Origin: Pycnopodia helianthoides | Lineage: Eukaryota; Echinodermata; Asteroidea; Forcipulatida; Asteriidae | Direction of reading: 5' to 3' | DNA length: 64,000 bases | NCBI GenBank assembly: GCA_032158295.1 | Contig: CM063255.1 | Span: 16,210,094 to 16,274,093 of the forward strand | Shown: positions 50,659 to 64,000 of the stretch, piece after piece | Numbering within the stretch: the stretch's first letter is position 1 | How the letters are laid out: each line of letters opens with the position of its first letter | The notes under the pieces: model-generated | What the model saw: the letters and a program-made list of their open reading frames with translations, nothing else | Database searches by the model: none | What the model was told of the DNA's origin: nothing | Translations under genes and position numbers: made by a program

Positions 50659-50659
50659 A

Positions 50660-52475
<1,816 letters not shown>

Positions 52476-55400
52476 TAAAACCTAACAAGAGAACATTTGC
52501 ACTGGGCAAATTATTTAATATGAAATTAGTTTTTTTCAATTGCAAGGTTCAGAAATTGAAAACTCAACTTTTGTAGACAAACGGTTGTCTTAATGTTTTG
52601 CTGGGACGTAAACCACAAGTCAATAAAAATGTCAAATTTTGATTACGTATTTTTCTATGAATGAAAAAATGTACCATGTAAGAGAGGGAGTGTCTCTCTC
52701 CACCCTGTGTTTGATGGATTTGACTGACTATCAATCAGTGTTGTTGTAAATAATCTCATTGCTGTACATTCAAACGTGGAGTTGTTTGTTGTTGCATGGA
52801 TGGTTCCATACAGTGTTGGGCAGGAAGCTATAGCCATGACTTTGCAGAAGAAAGGTTCAACGACCTTTTAGCATCGTACAGCCATCTTGGTTTCATCCAT
52901 GATATAGATCAATTTAACCAAATGGAGGCTCAAGAGAAAAATAGTCGGACCCCTTTTTAGCCAGAGTCAGTATTCATTATTGTTGTAGCACAGGGAACAT
53001 GACAAGAAGTGGCAATAAGTTAAGTAGGCCTGATACATATTAATTCCTTTATGTACAGTATGCATGATCAATTTTTCCTTAGTGGAAAGGCCCCCTATGA
53101 GAGAAATGTATTTCTAAATTCTACTGGGACATTTCAAGGGGCACCAAGGCAATGACCACTACCACTACCAGGTTCAGGAGTAAGAAGGCAATAAGCAATT
53201 TTTGAGTTACATTTAAACATTGTCTGGTACGTTGACTTGCTTAGTCACGAGTTAAAGCTTAAGTTTGAATTCCTCAGACTATAGAGACAGCTGCTACTGT
53301 ATGTCGATTGGTTCGGGGCAAGCTTTTGTATACCTCTAGATGAGCAAACCCTGGTATCATTGTGCCGTACACATTCATTCAAAATTGTGTGTGGGTGTTT
53401 GCCGTCTCATTGCGTAACTATGTCTGACAAATTCAAATGCAAGCGGTAACTTGTGACTAAGCAAGTCATTTTACCAGACATTATTCAAATCTACATGTAC
53501 CAACAAATCTCATTGCCTCCATTGCCTTCATGAAGTGCCATGCCTGAAGTATGTGAACGTCACATGGCTTCCGCATGGAAGTTGGCATATTTTTCCAATA
53601 CTGAAATTTATAAAGTCTGAATTCATTTTGGGGAAAGGACTTTCTTGTGATATGACACATATATCCAACATTATAGAATACAGATGTACTGAATATTCTT
53701 ATCTTTGGTAAAGTTGGCCATTATGCTACGTCCATTTGTGACCTGTTGACTCTTTGACTTTGAGAGGGCACACTGTCCTGCAAATGAACCCTTTCGCGAA
53801 TGGACCTAATTCGAGTGATGGTAGATCACAAATGATCCAAACCTATTCACTGAAGTCCTTAGTTTGTCCCCCGTTAGACGAAATTTCATTTACCCCGTGT
53901 CACTGCTCCATTGCAGAATGTGTGGAGGGGCATGAAAAATTGTTGGTCAAAGCCGGCATGGGAGCATAATTGCATGCAGGGTTGGTTAATTGCTAACATA
54001 GTGTACATGTACCACGCCACCAAAATCATAAAGATTTATTTCAGTGAGTTGGTGATGTTCATGTGGTTGAAGTTGTTTTTGAATGTTCATGTGGTAATGC
54101 ACTGCTGACTGTGTGTTGTGGGCATCCCTGTCAACATACGCGCACACTCTTAAAAAACCCAAAACAAAAAATAGCCTGTGCGAACAGGTTTCCAGGCTAC
54201 CCTATCCTCCTCACCTCACACATCTAATCATCCAGACCTCTTGGCAAAGCTGATCACGGTAGACTGGAGCCCAGTCCCAAAAGCCCTCGCACAGAGTCGC
54301 AGCTGAGTCTGCTCAGTCTCGCGCACACAACCCTGACTCCCGGAGGAGTTTGAATACCTTTCTTGATTGTGGCTGACTTTTTTTCACTTTTAAGCGAAAG
54401 CCTTACAGGTATTTGAAGATCACATGGTGGACAATCTTTCAACATATAGGTCCCTAATACCTTGCCCGATTCCTAATGGAAGAAATCACTGAACCATTTT
54501 TGTTTTTTCACAGAGTTAAATATCAGGGAGACTGTTTTCACTTCAGGTACACACTCTGGTCTTTTAGTCTGCAGCTGATCTCCTCGTATCAGGCCAAATA
54601 ACAAAACAAACATGTTTAGCGTCCCCGCCCACTTCCTTTTTAGAGGCTGCTCCTTTTTTTTAAATATTTTTTCTTCACTTTTGATTTTCATGATCTCTGA
54701 CCCAAAAAAAAAAAAAAATCTGATATAGGGCCTATATACATGAATTTTTTGACTTTAGCACATAGAAAAAACACACAGTAAAAAAGCTGGCAACCATGTT
54801 GAAAAACAGTCCGGCAGGTTGTCTTGAAAAATATGTCGGGCTGCCATAAAAAAAAGGAAGAAAAAGGCCCGCCGCCTCCTTAAAAAAAAGAAAGAGGCAG
54901 AACGCTAAACATGTTTTTATTTTATTTTTCCTAATTTGTGGTTTCTCAGCTGTGCCATTGAAAATTGAAAAACAGAATTTTACAAACTCTTGCCTTGTCT
55001 GGAAATCTTCTTCGGATGTTGTTGTTGACAAACTGCAGTTGCATGCTTGTTTTGTTTCTCCTCGACCCTCCTAGTCCTTATCCCGTTTGCCTGTTGCAGC
55101 CTCAGGGGGGAAAAACTTCATCTGAAAAGATAAACAGTAATTATCAGTACCTTGATCTTGCCATCTCGGCAGATTCTTTTCTGAAAGGCACCCCAAATGG
55201 AATACAAACATAACATCTTAAAAGAACATTTGCTGTAAAAACAAAGCCACGGTAATATTTCTGTCTGTCTGTTAACATCCCTGAATGTTCATATGTGGAA
55301 CTCAATTTACAGTCGCAGCGGAAGGAAAACCCGTACTCCCCGAGCAATTTTATTTCCCTTAGGAAGATAGCATAATATTGACGTACTGCAAGTAAGATGG

Positions 55401-55829
55401 TCGTTTCCGTGCTTAAAGGCTGTTTATTTTACATGTGTTTCCACACAGACTCCTGTACATTGTAGTATACATCTAAAGGCAATTATTTCTACATGCATGA
55501 GTTCTACATTACCGTCTTTCATCTGTTGAAATTGGTTTGGGAGAAGAATCTCTTTTACAGGTTTCATGTTCGTACCATCTGCGGTCATACCTGTATCTCG
55601 GCTGTTATGTCATTGGCAAGTCAAACTGCATACAGATGTTATTCATTCATTCTAGGGTTCATTGTCAGTGGGGGAAATCCTTATAAATGAACGTAAGGGA
55701 CCGTCCAAAGTTTGCAAAATTGTTCAGGTCTTACAGAGAGTACTACTTCTGTGGATCCCCCCCCAGAAAAAGTAGTTATTATCAACATGTTTATTTCAAA
55801 ATCGTTGCACAAATATCAGTACTTTATAC

Positions 55830-56230
55830 ACCTTTTAAAGGAACATTACAGAATTGGTTTTGCTAACAAAACAGTTGCTGGCAGTGTAAGCGCTTTATGT
55901 AATCCACCATATACATAAACTGACAAACCTGTAGAAGTTTGAGATCGATCGGCCATCTGGGTCACGAGAAAATAGTGAAAAAACCGATTACACATTTGCA
56001 TGAAATCATATAGATTCAACACATGAATAAAACGCTCAATGAGCGATAAACTCCAGTCCGAAAATTAGTTTGTTCATTTCTCATCAAATATGGCGTTTCA
56101 GACAGAAATATTTCAAGGGATGTTTTCTACTATCATCATCATTAGACCGTGTAAGTTTTATGTAAATCTGTGATCAAAAAGTATATTTTACAAGTTTTTT
56201 CTTACCAATTCTGTAATGTCCCTTTAAAGT
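55830..56230. mobile_element. Foldback MITE, TTAA-type (family C)
   Basis: Left TTTAAAGGAACATTACAGAA, right TTCTGTAATGTCCCTTTAAA; about 400 bp, AT-rich centre. Confidence 0.7.
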
Positions 56231-57507
56231 TGTATGTGGTCTCAGACCCCCTTCCCCCTGTCATATTCTTTGTATGACTGTGAAAATGTTGACAACTGTG
56301 GATGGCCCGTAAGTCACTCAATCAATCAGAAGTCAGCTTGTTATTTCACTATTGTCCAGATTTCACATTAAATAGGGATGCTCTTCAAGCCAGCCGGACC
56401 TCAGGTGTTTTAACTGGCAATTTGGCCAGCGGACCACTGTTTAGAGAGAACGCTGCCCTTGTTTTTAAAATGTTATTAATTCAACTATCACTTTGTAGGT
56501 TCATCCAAGTACCTGCATGTATTTCATTGTTTAGAAGGCAGACCCCTCCCCCCACCCAGTTCTAAAAATAATGTAGAAAACCTATCCCCACTTCAATTTG
56601 ACAGTGTCAACACACTGTCAGTTACAATTCTTCATTGATGTTAAAACATTGGGAGGGTATGGTCACTATGGTGTGTGTGTGTGTGTGTGTGTATTGGCAT
56701 CGGAAACAAGCCTGTCGGGATACCTTGCAAGTTCAATAGTTCACTCCAAACGCTCTTGTTTACAATAGTTATTAAATAAAAATAATCCATTAGGTGGGTT
56801 TCAATGGAGGTTTACTTGCATGTTTGCTTTTGGATGATCAGTTGTGCCAGATTTGTCTGTCTCAAAGGTGTTCTGTCAATGGGCTTCATTCACCTGGCCA
56901 ATACATTCCAGCCAACTCTTATCTACATAAATAATGAGTTATGCAAATGATCGTACGTGTATGTGCTATCAAAGATGTGCCCATACCCCCCTCCTCCGAA
57001 GCCTTGACATTACATTTGAAGCAAAATTGTCAGAAGTTTGGGAGTGTTAAAATGCATCAAATTGTTCAGCTCAGGATTACTTGAATGTTATTTGTTCCTC
57101 ATGTTATTGCTATTTTTGTGTGTAGGAATTGTGGCTCTGAGAAAAAAAGCTGTTTAGAGCTGTTTTGCTTGTTCCCAACATTGCAACTAGTGTGCTCTCG
57201 TTGTTGTCATGAAACTACTTCAGTTTTTAGCACTTTCTTTTTGCAAGTCTGTCAGTTGATAGAGAAGGAGACATGATTGTTACTTGGTTTTCTTTTGCAG
57301 TGGTGCATGATTGAGCATTTATTCTGTGTGTTGCCGGATAATATCGTCGCTCGTACCACAAAGTGACCTATCTTGTTCACAAGCAAAAAAAAAAACGTGT
57401 TTGGAGAAAATAACGATTAAAGTTGCACTATTTTCAAACTGCTGTTTCGGAATCTGCTTACTATTAAAAAAAATTTTTCAAGATAAAAATAAAGCTGACT
57501 ACTTTAT

Positions 57508-58281
57508 CAGGGCTCGAACTTGACACTGGACCGCAGGCCCGGGGCCAGTGATCTTAGCATTGGGCCAGTAAACTCATGATCGGACAAGTCCGGCAGTCTT
57601 GTGTTATTTAATTTAATAACAATTCATGTACATGTACCTCACTCTGTATTATCTTGAACAGAAACAAATTATGTTCAAATGTTGACTTTGAGTAATGATT
57701 TGAAATATACTTAATACCCTTAACCCTAAAGAACCCAAGTCCTACAATATCCTCATTGCCAAAGTGCAGGATTGTGAAGGATTTGGGCTATTAGGGATCT
57801 GCAACACAGGAGGATTTCGAAGGCTTTGGGCTAAAATGAGTTTTTGTTAGGGTAGGATTTCGCAGGACTTGCGCTACCGGGCTGTTTTTACATAGGAGGA
57901 TTTAGAAGGTTTTATGTATTATGCAGCTTAGCCAAAATAGGATTTTGAAGGATTGGGCTAATATGTATACTTACAATAAGTTGAAGGATATTGAAGGATT
58001 TGGGCACTTTAGGTTTGTTACCACTTTAATCCGAAGGATATTGAAGGATTTGGGCAGTATGTTTACCCAAGGGTCTAGTCTGTTAGGGTTAAAGACAAAT
58101 GAGGTAACTCTTCTCTTATTATGTCTTAGTGCTTGTTCAATTAATTGCAAGTTAAATTGTTTAAGGAAGTCTTTTCTCAGTTTGAATCTGGTTGGTCTTG
58201 TAAAAAAAATTCTGGTCCAGTAAACATTTTGTGATACAAGTCCTGTGGTCTTGTGGATTTTTCCCTCAAATTCGAGCCCTG
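57508..58281. mobile_element. hAT-like non-autonomous transposon, 774 bp, TSD TTTAT
   Basis: Termini CAGGGCTCGAACTTGACACT and AAATTCGAGCCCTG. Flanked by TTTAT at 57503-57507 and 58282-58286. Larger than the 11805 copy because of an internal block with repeated GAAGGATTTGGGC (57770-58060). Confidence 0.72.
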
Positions 58282-59878
58282 TTTATTCGTACAGAACTAT
58301 CAATATGTTTTCATTCCTGCTACTAGTGTAATTAGTAATTTATTCCTAAACACATACGCCACTTTGTGAAAATGAAAAATCATGTACAAATGAATGCATA
58401 TTGAGACCTATCGTGGGAACTTACTGCACTTCCAGATAGGTCACTTCGTGAAAATGCAAATGTCACACACGTGCGCCTGAACAGCGCTGTAGATGGTAGA
58501 GCTTTGTCATTGGTAAATTGTCGTATCGAGATATGACACTTTGTGGAAATACAAAATGGCAAATCTAGTAATTACAAAACCGGTATGTATTAGGTACTGA
58601 ATCTTGCTGAAAATTCTAACAGTAATGAGTATACTATTAATAGTTATAAAAAAAAACGATTTGCAAAAAATTTGTGATTTATGATAGATAGGTCACTTCG
58701 TGGTCCAGCGACAATACATACATGTAGTACAAAGTAGTGTTTTGCATTGGGAGCAACCCACTGTCTTTTGGTCGAATGCAGAAATGACAAGAAAGGTCGA
58801 GGAAAGGTCATCCTGGATAGCCCTTTGTCCAAACTAGAGTAATCCAATACCCACTATACCTCGGACAATCTGCCTAAGCTACCCCGGTCATTGCTCAGTG
58901 CTGTGATAAGAATGGCCAGCATTTTCTCCATCTCTTGAGCCCGATACCACAGACTTTATAGCGTGTAATAGAGTACTCACCTCAATGACCACTATAATAG
59001 TACATCCCACGTTTTCATTTGACAGTCTGCAACTGAAGCGCTGTATATAGAATATATTTTGAAAACCTTGTTGGGGTGTTTGATTACTTGGCATTTTGAG
59101 AGGCTAATTGCATCGAAAGCTAATCGGCGATTGTGTTCTTGTACTGGATAAATCAACAGATTCTGAAGTTGTGAATAACAATCGATGCCTGCTGATTTCA
59201 TCAGAAGTAAATTGACCGTTGTATTTTGTTTGTTATGGGAAAATTGACTGATTTTTCATTGGTAATAACTGTTCGTAATGTTGTGTCTTCTTGAGTTGCA
59301 CAAAAAACGTTGAGCACTATCAGCTCATTTTACCAAGATGTAATTGAAAGCTGGTTTTTTTTGTAAGGGAACAATTAGAGATTTAAAAGTTGTTTACATA
59401 ATGTGAAGATTGCTGTATGTGCACTGATGACATACATTTGAAATGAACAGATTTTAAGTAGATGTAAAACCGTACAAGTTTGTGTAGTCATTTGAAAATG
59501 GCTGACAAGACCTGTGGCTATTATTGTTGACTGATGTAGTTTTTGACCTTAATCAATGAAATCAGTATTTGCAGTTTAAGGAAAGAGTAGGAGTTGTTTG
59601 TATGATGACTCCATGCTACATGTAATACCATCACAGTGTAGTGACCCTTCCAGTGCCCTTTGTACCCTGAAATAATTTTGGCAGTTCTGAAGGCGCTGCA
59701 CCCACTTTCCTGACATTTACTAACTTTTTCATTCAGGGAAATATTGACTTTGTTAATTGAGTAGTCTATTGCATTATTATGTAGTGTGTACTGTATGCCC
59801 TGCCTTCACCTCTCTTATAGACGAATACATACCATCAAGCTCTGTCGTTAATTAACAGGGATCATATTCTTCCGGTTT

Positions 59879-60255
59879 AAAGGCAAAGTATACATGTAAA
59901 TTTGGTTTTGGAACCGTTCGATTGTTTTAACCCTGTTGTAGATGTAGATATATACAACAAAATCAAATTTGTGAAAACTTCATTTAAAAAGGTGGTAGCG
60001 TTTTGAAATATCGCCGAAAAACTGGAGCGGTTATGTCCACGCAGGAAGAATAATCCGTAACTGGAATACACAATCTGAGAGACGTTTCATGCAGAAACGT
60101 TTGTTTTTGAATCCCTCCCTCTAAAAGCACATTCGTTTGAAAGGGAGTTGCTTCTCAAATTGTTGTATTATCAACAGCTGCAGTACTTCTTACCAAGTAA
60201 GTTTTTAGGGTCATTCATTTTTGGAGTAGTTACCAAAGGTATACCCTCCCTTTAA
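59879..60255. mobile_element. Foldback element, family B
   Basis: Left TTAAAGGCAAAGTATACATG, right AGGTATACCCTCCCTTTAAA. Internal CAATCTGAGAGACGTTTC and GCAGAAACG match 29340-29370. Confidence 0.7.
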
Positions 60256-62934
60256 ATCTGATTTCAGATTATATGTTTCTAGCCTGAGATAGTCAGTAAG
60301 ATGATTATTAAAAAGCCAATTAGACTCTACCGTTTGAAGGTCCGCTCTCACAAGATTTCCAATTCAAAAGTCAACATACACGATGGAAAAAGAGGAGTTT
60401 GTTCTCAGGCTGGTTTGACGTTTCTGTTTTCCTGATTTTATAATGTCCCTGTTTTGAATCGACTGTGCATGTTTCGTGGGAATTGGTCCCAACCATATTG
60501 AGTTTTAGGTGTGGGTGATACTGTTTCTTCAAATACTTTAGTTTAACATAGTTATACAAATTATATCATATTGCTTGTCACAGTCTATTGTTATTGAAAC
60601 AAAGTGAGTTTTCCATTAGGTCTTTATGGATAAGAACCATTATATCCAATGCTCACTTCTGCAATGTACTGTACACTATAGACCTTATGATGTCATTTGA
60701 GTAGGGTGCCCTCGGCTAGAGGTCGAAAGAAGATTGCTCATTGGCAATCTGCAACGCGCGTACAAGATATGCGCGGTTTCCATTGTTTCTTCATTGTTTT
60801 ACCTCTAAGATGGCGGCGTGATGACGCCAATGCGTAAGTTCTATTACACTGTGTACGCATGTAAAGGGCAAAATGTCTGTCATGATACGGACTGTTCAAA
60901 CTTTTAAAAAATTTAACCTACTGTACTTCATCCCTCTGCCCTTTTCCAGGCTGTTTTGTGCGTGTCTAATGGCAACTTTGTACATTTATGCATGAGAGAA
61001 AGGGACCGCATGTTGTGGTAATGAACGAGAACTCCACTGAATCACATTTATTTCAAAGCAGAAATATTGACTAGATGCCATTTGCAGGGTTCTCCCTAGG
61101 ATTTTATGAAACTGGGGGGGGGGTTCTAGACCCAAATGTTAAAAGTTTGGCCAAAGCACGTTGAACTGAAACAAGGCACTTGGACTGTTTTTTTGTTTGG
61201 TGTTTATCTTTGGTTTTAAAAGTCCTACTATCTTTATGATTTTTTTGTGAATTTGATTAGATGTGAAAAAACAAAAAAACAAATTGTTTTGTTGTTGTGT
61301 CGGTTGCAATTCTCGCATACCGGCCTGTAATTTGGGCGTGTATGGCATGTATGTGAAGAATCATGCCCTTAGGTGCTATTTTCTCCCGAACGCAGAAGTC
61401 AAAATCGAGAAAGAAAAAAAAAATCACCAAAACAAAACAAAACAACAAAAACCGCAATTGTATCATATTAGATATATTAGATTTTCGAAGGTTGTTTCGT
61501 TCCTTTCATACCGTCTGAGCTGACTTGCATACAGCAGCGCAATAATCAATTCCGCTATTCAAAATGACTAATTGTGCATGAATGCATAGAGTCAGAGATG
61601 AAGTCATACTATTCACAACAATAGTGACCTTGTACAAACACAGTATCAAACTACTGTAGGTACATGTACAATGTATGTTCTTGCAGGGGAAATTCCAATG
61701 AGTCCATAATACATGTACAGGAATATGAAGTGTAAGGGTTGGCCATTATTTTCCTTAGTTTCCTCATCTTTGTGAGGGAATTTAACAAAATCGACAGGAA
61801 CATTTCAAGGGGCACCAAGGGGCATGAAGGCGATGGCCTCTGTTGCCTTTGTGAAGTGTTAGGCTTGATTGAGTGTTGCGCTGTTTGTAACATTAGTTTA
61901 TTACACAAAATATCAGTTGGAGAATAATTTATAGCCCCCTTTGGCTGTGTCCAAATTGGCGGCTATGGCTATGGCTACAGCTGGATCGCTGCATCATGCA
62001 TTGAAGTATAGGACATCCTTAGCAACACTCTAAGCAACAGTCATAGTCAAAGCCGTACAGCCTCACTCTCATGAAAATTTTTTTTCAACCCAATACCCTA
62101 TTGTTTAAAACATTTCTTCTATCCTGTGTTTTTTTTTTTTTTTTTCGCCAGTTAAAATGAGGTGGTGTGAGTCATGTCTTCCACACACTAAATGACTTTG
62201 ATAAATTAAAGCAACTCTTGACTGAATTCCAAAAGCCTTGATATATCAACGTTTTTCATTTTGCGATCAGCACTTCCATGGGTAAAATCTGAAAGTCTAC
62301 AGTATGGGAGTTTCGTTGGAAGGGCACCAAGGCCAAGATAAGAGGCGACTGGAGGCCATAGCTGCCATGAAATTCCAGGCCTGATGTGACATCAATTTAA
62401 CCCACTTCGCTACCACTAGCTACCCCACTTCATTTGAAATGCATAATGTTTGCACTAGCACTGTCACAGACTGTGATGTCATTTGAGTGTGTTCATATGG
62501 GAGGTTATTAAGTAGGTATTGACCGTGATTTATTGATGGGAAGCCACATCCGTTTATTGATCGGAATTGGGTGGTGGCCTTGTCTTCGGTATTATTAGCT
62601 TTAGAACTGCATTAGGGCAAGCTGCTGATCTCTATTGTGTTGTAACTGACTGTAGAAATGTTAATTGTTCAGCTCTGGGCCCAACTTCGTGAGAAAATAA
62701 TGCTTTGACGAATTTACTGCTAAGCAAAAATGTGCAGGATACCAGTCACAAGTGGTACAATGTGAAATTGTTTCACTCTTTGGAACCCTGCGAGATGTTA
62801 CTTTATTTCGCGTGTAAAGGAATCTTTGCATCGGGGATAAAGATTTTAAATTTGGTTTTACCCTTTCGCCGATGTGTATTATTAAGCACTGTATACTCAG
62901 TACTTTCCCGAGCTCTGTGAAAAAAATCCAGAGG

Positions 62935-63012
62935 CAAATCACTCGGGTGGGATTCTAACCCACGACCTTTGCATTGCTAAAGCAGATGTCTTACCACTAG
63001 ACCACAGAGCTA
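62935..63012 (-). mobile_element. tRNA-like SINE head
   Basis: The reverse strand has an A-box (TGGTCTAGTGG) and B-box (GGGTTAGAATCCC) at tRNA spacing, but no closing acceptor stem. Confidence 0.55.
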
Positions 63013-64000
63013 GCCCGATGGCTGGAGGTAGTTCTTGGCAGCGGGTACTGCAACAATTATGTTAATGTTAATAAAGGAATCTTTATGTAATTTTCAGTCT
63101 TATCACCGGAAATAATTTGTTTGCCAGTGTGTAATTTCCGTTAGGATGCATAAAGAAAACCGGCCGGTCGGGAAATTATATTTTAATTTTGTGAAATTGT
63201 GATAATTTATTTATTTATTTTTTAACATAGTAGGGCGGGTTTCTGGCAACAAGTGTCTGTTTTGTTTGACCTAATCAAATCCTGATTATACATTTTGTAG
63301 TGGGCATCGAGTGTTTGCTGGCCTGTAATGTTTTCTGGAGCATGACTTATAAATTCCAGATGTTTTCCCCACTCATCGAAAAAGGGAAGCGTCACATATT
63401 GCACAATCGCACAGTTGCTTGTAATGCTTACTGCAATGTTTGTACCACGTGTGAGTTTTTTGTGTGTGTGTCAGACAGATGTTTGCAACCCACAAGAACA
63501 GTTTATTTGTTATTTACTTTTATATATAATTATGATGTATACCTGAAAAGGTTTGTTGGAACACAACAATACCTCTAGTCGGGCAATGGCAGAAGACTAA
63601 AGTGAGGGGGGTCGGGTGGGGTGGGGCAAATTGAAAATAGGAGCTTACTCCTGTATCATTCGTAATCAGGAAAATGTTTGCTTGGTCAAAAAAAGGGGGG
63701 TGCAGGCCAAGTAGCTTCCTTTTCAAAGGTTGGCGGTTTTGGGGGTGGGGTTGAAGAGACAAGGCCCCCTTCAATGTTTGTTATTTCATGTTTATTGTGG
63801 GGTCACGAAAAGTCTTTGACAATTACCGATGTTGGGTACGTGCTCAAACCAGGGAGGCACCTGGATGGTGGCCACTCTGGATTGCTTTTGGGCAAACTGT
63901 GAAACAAAGTTTGGACATCATATATATCTATATTTCATCTATTGAAAGCGAGCAATTCCAACCCTCTCACCTTTTTTTTCAATTTATAAATCAAATGTTG

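Noticed and set aside
60808..60840. YY1-type promoter motif (AAGATGGCGGC) marking a gene start in the SCRIB intron
   Set aside because: It lies in a stretch that resembles an inverted copy of 12955-13085 and parts of 48605-48660, so probably a dispersed repeat; no coding exon follows.
62935..63012. tRNA gene on the minus strand
   Set aside because: Same reason: promoter boxes without a foldable cloverleaf.

Overview
This is a eukaryotic, intron-rich and repeat-rich window, most likely from an echinoderm (a sea star is my best guess; inference from gene families and repeat style, not proven). All three recognised genes lie on the + strand. About 27 coding exons were placed by matching conserved protein blocks to GT/AG sites and checking codon phase from exon to exon.

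Gene 1 (about 1.1-7.6 kb) encodes a roughly 365-residue protein with an SRA-YDG domain, the fold that flips 5-methylcytosine out of DNA in UHRF1 and plant SUVH proteins. It has no RING, UBL, Tudor or SET part here, so it is not a UHRF1 gene. Its stop codon overlaps a perfect splice donor, so the coding region may instead run on into gene 2.

Gene 2 (about 13.2-45.1 kb) is the ortholog of the vertebrate DIDO1/PHF3 pair. In order it carries an acidic/basic N-terminal region, a PHD finger (binds H3 tails), a small Cys-rich knuckle, a TFIIS central (M) domain (contacts RNA polymerase II), a SPOC domain (binds phosphorylated Pol II CTD) and a long Q/P- then Y/N/G-rich tail. At least seven exon positions need one extra base to keep the frame, always in the same direction, which looks like systematic single-base deletions in the assembly rather than gene decay.

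Gene 3 (from 50.96 kb to beyond the right edge) is SCRIB (Scribble). Only its first two coding exons, with the start of the leucine-rich repeats, are inside; the next intron is longer than 11.5 kb.

The rest is introns and intergenic DNA filled with short non-autonomous transposons: several foldback/TTAA-type MITE families, a hAT-like family with 5-bp target duplications, tRNA-derived SINEs and one LINE reverse-transcriptase tail. There are also at least ten tandem arrays with units of 32, 41, 45, 70, 79, 93 and about 115 bp. Two array families appear to have grown out of pieces of MITEs present elsewhere in the window, and one array includes the 3' splice site and first codons of a SPOC exon.
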